DNA of 64,000 nt, taken from contig QVRM01002203.1 in the NCBI GenBank assembly GCA_003439945.1, positions 230,277 through 294,276 of the forward strand. The letters are read 5' to 3'. Both the position numbers and the translations under genes were made by a program. The notes beneath the pieces were generated by a model. It saw only the letters and a program-made list of their open reading frames with translations, was not told the DNA's origin and did not search any database. This DNA is from Dermanyssus gallinae (taxonomy: Eukaryota > Arthropoda > Arachnida > Mesostigmata > Dermanyssidae). Of the stretch, positions 10,808-20,400 are shown in pieces. How positions within the stretch are numbered: the stretch's first letter is position 1; every line of letters starts with the position of its first letter.

Positions 10808-12771
10808 CTGCAATCACAAAGGAAATATTATATATATATATATATATATATGTCTACCCAGGAAATGCTAAGCATTTAGTCCGTGTATAATTGAACTGAT
10901 GTTACTTTAAATATACATATATTTATCTATGCATAAGTCTTCGGTTCAACCAGGTACATTTAGTTTCGGCGTCTTGCTTTATGAAAGAAAGCGCTCAGCA
11001 AAAAATATAGTGCTGCTGCAAAAGGCAATATTAAATTATGGATGAAAGGATTTTACCAGGACATTTAACATCCTAGCTACGTTTAGCTTCATCTCTACTC
11101 TCAATAAATTGACGCCTATTGGTATTGTGGAATCACTAAAAGCCCTATCATTGCTTTGTATGACTCATGTAGCTCTCTTGTTAGAATAAAGTCAGTGTAA
11201 GTTATGGGTACTTAATAGTTCCGTCTAGGCAAGCATCAACGAATTTTCAGAAGAGGTAAGCGTATTACTTTTTAACTCAGAAAATTAAACCGTCTTCTGC
11301 CACACCAGTAAATAAATGCAGAATTAGTATATTTGTAAGTAATAAACGCCACAAAGTCGTTTCTTAAGCAACGGAAATAAATAAAACACACCGTTTTCCT
11401 CTTGCTCAGCAATAGCTGTTTCATGCTGATTGAGAGATCGGTCAGCCGGGGAAGACATGTGCGACTGGACGAGTTCCGATGCTGGTTCACTCTTCTGCTC
11501 AGGCGAGGCGGACCTTGATGAGACAGTCGACCACGAATTGCTTCCTGCAGCAGAAGGAATCTCGTCGGAACTCACCTCACTGCTAGAGGATGAGTCTTGC
11601 TCTTCAATTTGCTTTTGAATTTTTGCAAGGACCCAGTCGGGTATAGTCACGCCGAGGTCATCAAGGTCGCCTTTATGTATTTTAAAATAGACAGGTAATC
11701 CAGCCGGCAGCCTGGCCCTCAAAGCGCGGCGTCTCTGCTCACGGCGCAGATCCTCCTCCGGTTCAGATGACAATTCCTTAATGATTTAAACCAGATGGAT
11801 CACAAGTATATAGTTATGTTTACAGATATACCACATGTTTAAGCTACAGTTAATTACTTTGCTTGATTGTTGTGGTCATTCCGTTTTTCACGATGTCTAT
11901 CTAATCTGAACAGTGATAAAAGTGATTCGGAAATTCTAACTAGAAATCTTATCTAAGATAAAATGTCAATTTTACAGCAAACACGCACATACTTAGATTA
12001 ATTATTTAATTGTAATGAATTAGTGTAGTTGTTTAATTGAAATGTAATAGTGTAAAAAAGAACTGAAAACGTTTACGGCCTTATTTATTGTTGCGTTAAA
12101 AAGCTATGTAAAGGGGTGCGCCTTTACTAGCGGGCTTACGTCGGTCGGAATGTCGTCGGGGGTATGGGGTTTTCGATCGTCCTCGAACTCCCAAAACCTC
12201 ATATTCCCCTGGAGGAGGACACTTGCGCCGAAGAGGAGGGCGGCGGCGACGAGGCTAAGGCTGCAGGCGAGCGCCATCCAGCCCGAAAATATAGGCCATG
12301 CCCGCACGGCGGCAACCATCTTTTCCTTGTCACCTGGTAGTCTAGACTGCAAAGCAATACGACGGATCTATGATTATGATTCCGTATGATAAATCAGATA
12401 CAGCAATCAGTGCAGCAATTCTAGCTGCTATGGGACTTGTCTTTCAGCTATAATGGCACACTTTAATTACTTACAACATGAAACAAATATAGCACTAATA
12501 AGAGCTGTTTGTTGCCATCGGTAATCATCGGCCAACTTAAACCTCAAAGAGTACTTACAATTTCCCGCCAGAATATCGGAAAGATCGTCGCAGACTTTCT
12601 CTTCGGCAGGGTGACATGTATGTTTAGCTGAGTTCGCAACTTCGTATCCACTACCAATCCGGATGGCTAAAAATATGAGAAAAGATAGTATAACACTTGA
12701 GTTCACTGAAGCGTCCTTAAAGTTATACGAAGATACTTGTTTTACAATCTCAGTAACGTGCAAAAGCATCT

Positions 12772-12844
<73 letters not shown>

Positions 12845-14947
12845 TTTGCTTTGTTTTTTTACATCTTAACTATTGCATTGGCTTAGATACAGAATCCAAG
12901 GGGTTAGAGATGCTCAGGTTAACCTAATGGTTTCAAAGCAAAAGAGGCACCTTTTCCAGAAGACATCCCGCAGTTGTCCGTTCGCGCATAGTAAACTCTT
13001 TGGTTCAACTATAGGGGTGCATCCAACGGGCCATATACACATTCCACATGCAGCCAATGTGTATCGATACGCTATGCTTATTGCTGCGCTTGTCAAAGAT
13101 GATCATTTTGGGCACACAAGCAACTAGCCCATTACTGCATTACGCAAATGAACAGTCCATAGCGGTAATCTTCTTCTACCGCCACAAGTCATGTCTTACT
13201 AAAGTTCAGCAGCAATTTTGACTAGCCAACAACATATCTGAGCATATCCGTACACAAATATGCGCATTGCATTGTCAGTTGTGGCCCGCAATCAATATGC
13301 AACATCTTGGGTAAATAGGAAACAGCTGCGTCTTTTCTGGAACGCATGTGGTCGACTCTCTCACCATGCCGTCCTTCTCACTGGTACTTAGCGTTTTGCA
13401 TGTGATAATTATATTAGTTTTCAATTTAAGAAACCACTTTATAAAACAGAGTGATTTGACCTACACAATGTACTTGTGTCCTATGCTATGACTACAGCGT
13501 CGGTCGTAAATAGCAGGACGACATTGGCCGGTTTGCTGTCAGACTAAAGGTGATTTCTAATTCTAGTATGAACATTTTTGCGGTTGAAACTAAGTGTACA
13601 TGTGATAGGGAGCAAATCATCACTCAAGTTCAAGTATTATACAACGTCAGTTAAACAGGAAGCTACCTTACGGCCAACTAAGATGAAAAACGTGCAAGCA
13701 CACGGGCTTGTCTTACTTTTTGTAGATGTCTAATCGCAAGTGCACTAAACCTGCCATATTGCTAAACATACATATTTAGTCAACCGTAATTGAGGCATTG
13801 AGCCTGACATACATCGCTCCGTACGTGATCTGGGTGCTTAATCGCCGCATATCTTACTTTCAGTATCTCGTATTATGTTCATAGCCAACACTTTTAGTAA
13901 ACCAGATGTTTAGGCGTCTGATTTAAAAATATCGACACGTGTGTGTTAGACGAGTGATTCTTGTTGGCTGCTAGCGGCTTATCCTTTAACCCACAGGCAT
14001 GCACACTTTTTGCTTCGAAGCCATTGCTGTAGAGAACAAGAAATTACGTACTTCCTACCGGAATACTTAGAAAGAGACGGTGCTTTTGGGCGTACCATGC
14101 TACCCGAGAAAACCGCTTGGAATGCTCCGTTTTTGTTCAGGTCATCTCAATTCACCTCGCTAGTCAATTATTTACTATGTGAATTATGCCTGACGAAGGA
14201 TGCTGACCTCTCACACATCACTCAATCCGCTTAATCTTTGTTCAAATTGGCACTACTCGGGTTTGCGTGAGATTAGGCCTTATCACATATTTCGATGTGT
14301 CAATTGGGCACTCCCAACCACTGCCAGCCCTGCAGTTGTGTCATCAATGTTTATTGCGGAAGAGAACATACTTGAGACTCCGGCCCGAACCAGATTAACA
14401 TTTGCGCTAGACTCGGCTACGACGCTCGCATTAGCCCACACTGAGACTTCTCCACCTGAAGAATCTTTTTCTCAAGCAAGTTGAACGCTAGCACTCGATG
14501 ACGCTCGCCTGTTCAGACTTATTATTGTCATCGAAGACAAAGCAAAAATCTAGGCGCGGACTGCAAAACGGTCGTTTCGCTTTTGTCCAACGTTCGTGGC
14601 GGCCACCGCGGCCTGTAGTGCACACGTAGCTCAGAGCAGCGCGTCCGACGCGACGACAAGCCTACGAGCTTACGAATTTGTACCCAGACGACCGATGATG
14701 CTTTGATGGCATGACCCTAATTGCTTTCGACAATGGGAACGCGCTGGTAGGGATTTGACTGTAACCCACTCCTTAGCTCCTTCAATGGTCATGTCGAAAA
14801 TAATTGGTTAGGCCTGGCAACGGAGAAAAGAATAAGCAAAGTATGTGAGGACCGTACTTTGACTACCAGAGTGTGAGCACACGTTTTCGAGAGTATCCCT
14901 ACGGTTTCCGCCAAGGTTACCGCCCAGTTAATAACATAACTGTTTAT

Positions 14948-14985
<38 letters not shown>

Positions 14986-17461
14986 TTTAGCGTATTAACA
15001 GCACTGTGTGTGTTGTCACTGTGGTATGAAAGTCACATCAAAAAATAGTGCAAGAGCACATTAAATATCCACTAAAGGTACTGTATAAATGTGACTACTG
15101 CACATAATATCTCGCTGACTGATTTTTATTGGGTCAAATCAGTTATAATAGTAGTGCCTCGACGCAGGTTCAAAGGGTTTAACACCCCGTCACATGTTTG
15201 ACACCCAATCGAATGGTCTTAGGCGCCAACTCTCGTTGATTTGCAAATACATGTTTTTGTGGGCGCATGGCCACATATTGCCATCACTACTACGTGTACC
15301 CTAGCAAGCATGCCAATACAGTTGTTAAGTTCGTTTTCATCCACTTTTTCTCATGTTGCAATAAAGTGTGTTCCACTTTATGTACCATCTCTGTTGCTTT
15401 TTACACACTACTTACAGCGTGAACATCAATATAGAAGCTGTCCTTATTCTTGCTTGGCTTAAAACCGAAGCTGGAATAAAGTGCCGGATCTCCGTACAAG
15501 AAGTGTGGGAAACTGAGTACCACGGGCACTACAAAAGGATGTCCCGCATCGTCATGTAATCCATAACTGTAATACGGACTCGCGTCGAATGTTCCGTTCA
15601 TGTTGGTTGGCCGAGAGCTTCTGCATCTGTGTAGAAAATAGAATGACGTCGATTAATACTGCTGAAAGTGGAAATTTCTTGCTTACCATAAGAATAAAGT
15701 TGCTTTTAGTCTATTTTCTCGTCCGGGTGTACTAATTAGATTGCGAGTTTAAACTGGATAATTTGTATCTAAAAATTCTAAATAGAAAATGCTTCTGTAA
15801 ACAAAAATTGAGGTAATAGCTCGACAATAAAAGATAGTCTTCTATTGAGTTATGATGTCTATAACGTAAACAAGAAAAAAAACAAGCAAAGCATTTCTGC
15901 GAAGAAGACTGCGATTATTAGATGGAAAGCCTAATATGTACACCAACATAGCAGAACAAAGCAGCATATAGAACCCCCCACAAAAGTGTTTATGTGTGGT
16001 CAAAAATAAAACACTAGTTTTTCAAAATAGAGCGCACGTTTGTAGCGTTGAGTTGAACATATCTGGGCCTCCAACAAAACGGGCGATTGGCTCGTAATCC
16101 ATATTATATTGCTCTTGAAGATGTAGCATCCAAGGTACGCAGAGCGTAGGCTCGTATACTTTTACAGTTGCTGGTGGCTGACTAAATGCCGGCAAAATCC
16201 CGATACCTGCAACAAGAGTACTCAACTTTCGCATTTGCTCTTCATCTGGCAGGGATGCCTAAAGAGATTAGTGATGTCCAAGAGATCTAGTTTACCTAAA
16301 CAGCGAGTACTATCAAAATGGATGTATTTTTTGTATCTTGATGAAGAGAGCAAGTAAAGTTGCCAAAATCGATTATACACTGGTAGATTGCACTTAAAAA
16401 TATGGTCTTCAAGCAGCTTTCAAACATTATGAGCTGCGAAGACTTGCTTACCTATGCTCTTCTCTTCGTCCTACACAAAATACATCTACAATATCCAAGA
16501 GGTATTTTAAAGTGAAACTTGGTAAAATCATGCAAATCTCTCTACAATGATTATATGGTAAATGTGCTCATGGCGGTTCTATATTCCAAACTGTGGAGGG
16601 ACTAAACTACTTACTTTTGCCGGGTAACTCGCTGCAGGAGAGCGTATAGCCTGTCAGATGTCTGTAAATAATAAAACAACAAAAATGTTAACACAAAGAT
16701 TTTAAACTATACATACATACATACATACTGCAGGTGAGGGGCGCTGTCTTTAAATTAAAATACAAATTTAGTTTATTGTTATTTTATGATAAAGCTGGGA
16801 GCTTAAAGAAAGCGAGGTGTTGCATCCCTTTTTTTAGACGCTGTTGTAGACCCGCATAGGACCCGCAGAGTCGACACCGAACAAATTTCAAGATTCCCGC
16901 TATTCATAGGAACCGTTATTTGGTCCTAGAACTGCACTTAATCAACTGATATGGTCTTGGTGCAGACTCGTAAGACGAGAGCGGCCAGGGGTATTGAAGG
17001 ATTTTGTCCAAACATTATGTAAAGTAATTTCGCCTCGGGCTTTGAGTAGCTCTGATGGATCTGCTCAAATTATTATGTTGCACATAAAAAAAATGGTAAA
17101 TAAAAGTTAGGTTTCAAGGTTAGTTGATTTACTCGTTTAGAGACCTAGTGCGATATTTTACTGAAGATCATAAAGGAGCTTTTGCCCAAGAACAGAACCT
17201 TGCGCAATAGTATGCGGAGGGATTTAAATGTCAATACAAAAAAAACACCGCCCAAGAGATGCATTTCCTTCTCTGATGCAAGAGTATTTCGTCATGATAA
17301 CTCAATTAATAGTATGAATGCGCGACAGGCGAGGATATTTGTTAAAATACATATAATGATACCATAGCAATAATATAAAACTATATACGAAGCCGGCGGC
17401 ACGTTGTTATGTATGACATACTACACAGCTAGCGCATCTGATTCAAAAGATATTCCACAAG

Positions 17462-17496
<35 letters not shown>

Positions 17497-20400
17497 CGTA
17501 CGGTCGATTTGATCATTCGTCTAACATGCACTGATCTTATTGCTATAGTCAACTGGTCGGGCTTTCATAGCATTTAAGCAGCAGTGGTGCCATGTTGCAA
17601 GAAGTACATCAGCTTTCCTGGCTGCATGTCTATGACGCACCTGTTTCCGATTCTGCATTTAAAACGCCAGCCTTAATACGGGCCAAGTTGGCCATTTTAC
17701 ATGACATTTCTTTCACTATAGCAGAGTAGACAGCTGTTTTGAGCGCTCGGACGAGTGATGCATAATCTTTATCCGCTTTTCCCCGCACATTATGTTAACG
17801 CATGAAATAAGGTCCGAAGCAGTATGTAACAGCTATTCGTGTAGCCACAATTGATCTCAATAACACAGCTTTTTACACACGGGTTGAGCATCCTTGAATG
17901 TCGTTTCCATGGCAAAGACTGTTTTTCTTAAAATGCCAATTTTCTGGACGCTTAAAAACGTACTTCATGTTGCGTTATACAAGAAGAAAAGTGAGAAATC
18001 TTGAAGAGATTTTTGAAAATAAAATACAACAACGACTGCACAGTTATTTGGAGAAAATCGGGTATTTATCTCTGATTTCTCCTATTATGAGTTCGCCTAA
18101 GCCGCTCCACGGTTGCAGCCTTGGCTCAATTTATGTGGTCGATTCTCTTGAACCCAAAACTGTCCGCTTGGGGTTTATTTTACGTTGTGGGCTTATAACT
18201 ATCCAAGTCATTAATTTTTCCTTCAGGTGTAAGCACACTTGGATGTGAGACGTTCACATTGGATTGGTTTAAATCCGGCCTAGTAAGATGGTCCCGGGCC
18301 TTCAGGGCTGACAAAAATAAAACAGACAGCAGGGTGTGGACATTGGGACTCCGCAAAGATCGGTTCTTAGTCATCTTATGTTTGTTATCATACTTGACGC
18401 TATTTAATTGAAGAACAGACAAGACAGTCACGGTAAAACAATTCTACGCCGGCAATACGATGATTCCTTTTCGTATTAACCCGCCAGACGTTCAATGTGG
18501 CATTGATAACTCCGTTATCCAGATCGAAAATAATAACTACTTTCAACCACTTAGTTTAGTAGTAAATACTAGTAAAACAGTTATCGTGCTGTTTTGTGCA
18601 GCAAGGAGACCGTTAAGCCTGTTTAACTTATTCTAGGTTAGGGAAATGTGGTAGATCACTCTTATGTGGCAAAAGTCTAATTCTGCATAGGAGTCTATGA
18701 TGGCATTTGGATGTGTATGTTACTCATGGGCTCTACGGGTTGTCTAAAACGAGCCGTCGGCTAGTTCCGGAAGAGGCTACAATGCCTTTAGCCCAAAACC
18801 GTGCGAGGCCGCTATAATTTAGGTGCTCAGCACCCGTAAGAAATTGAGCTCACAGGATCTACACTGTCAGTCAGCTGCTTGCAGTCTGGATAGTCACTAC
18901 CTAACACACCAAGCTGCTACACGTCTTTAAAGTCCTTCATTTAAACACGTGAGCGTATATCACACTCTACGAGTATGAAATTTGATTATACCAGATGTAA
19001 ATTAAAATTGGTCCATATTGGTACGTAGACTCAATAAAATGTTCTATTGAGAAAACGTATGCGCGCCATATGTTCTGGTCAATGTATATTTGTCTTGTCC
19101 GTTGACTTGTGACGCATATGCTTACTTAGAGCAGCGGAGTTGCATTTTTGAAAATAAAGCTATAGAGGCGGAAGAGCATTTCCAGTTGTGTCAGGAGCTT
19201 CAAGGCGACACCATAACCATGAGTCATAACTCTTAGAGAATTTCGAGCTTCAAGGAGTACGGAGGAATCCAGGCTTAGTCGGTTTGCATAGTCTAACAAC
19301 GTATATTTCGTGAAAAGGGAACCGCATCGGATAAAACTTTAAATACTAAGATAATTATATTTACGGACAATGAGTGAAATACACGTGCGTATGTACTCAT
19401 AAAATACGCTTGTGGTATATAGTCATTATTTAAAGTAATAAAATAATAACAACGTCCTGTTCAATTCCAAAAATAAATATGCCATACAATTGAAAAGACT
19501 CTTGAAGTGCTATAAAATGACTGTATTACTTACGTCTCGGCCGTGGTGATAATCTGGTTAACAGACCCGGGCTTAGTGGAAACTGTGAACAGCGGCCCCT
19601 GGGAATCGTTTAAGCTTGCAAGAAATGCAAACATTTTGAAGTTGTTCAACAAAGTAGCGTCCTTATCAGCGGACAGGAATTTCTCACTGAAACTGAATTT
19701 ACTTTAACGTAGTTTGTACTACCAGAGAGATAGTATTTGAGACCAGAGTACCTATGCAACTGAAAACATAAGCCATCTGGTATTCTTTCCCATGTCTAGC
19801 AAAAACCACAAGTGAATTTAAACGTCTTACAGCGAAATAATGTTTGCTAGTCCAGAATGTTCGATTAATATTTACAACATTACATTGCTTAGATGGTCAT
19901 AATATCTCTAGTCACTAGTTATTATACGTACTTATGCCATAAGCACAGCAGTAATATACTTCTGATTCCATAAGCAAATGCATCAATTTCTGGCTTGGCG
20001 CAAGTCGATTTCCAAGAATGTATTGCAATGATACACATTACTGCTAGGACATTTTGACATAAATCCTATTTGATAAAAAAGAAAAGTTCGTAGTCGATCG
20101 TTGGGTGATAGACTAACTGAATGATGCATTACATCTAAATATGTATATCCAAGTGGTCAATTTAGTAATCAGTAATCTAGAGCCATTTATGCCGCCAGGA
20201 TGACCTCGATATGGCCAGATCATGCTACATGCATAAAGAGGAATCACACGTTAGCAGAGGCTAAAAGCCGAGTGTAAAATTGCAAAATGCAGGTAACTCT
20301 ATAAGTATGGTTTTTGAGGTTAAATGTGCTTACCCTTTATAAAAGTAGCTCGAAATTGTGACGTTAAAGAAAAGGCTTTTCCACTCGGTGCGCGCTCTTT

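Noticed and set aside
11430..11618. Plus-strand 62-codon frame
   Set aside because: Antisense shadow of gene 1 exon 10.
16038..16258. Gene 1 exon 6 starting at a TTTAG site at 16,259
   Set aside because: It would give phase 0, which does not fit the phase 1 end of the 47-nt exon; the acceptor at 16,207 fits and matches gene 2's exon start.
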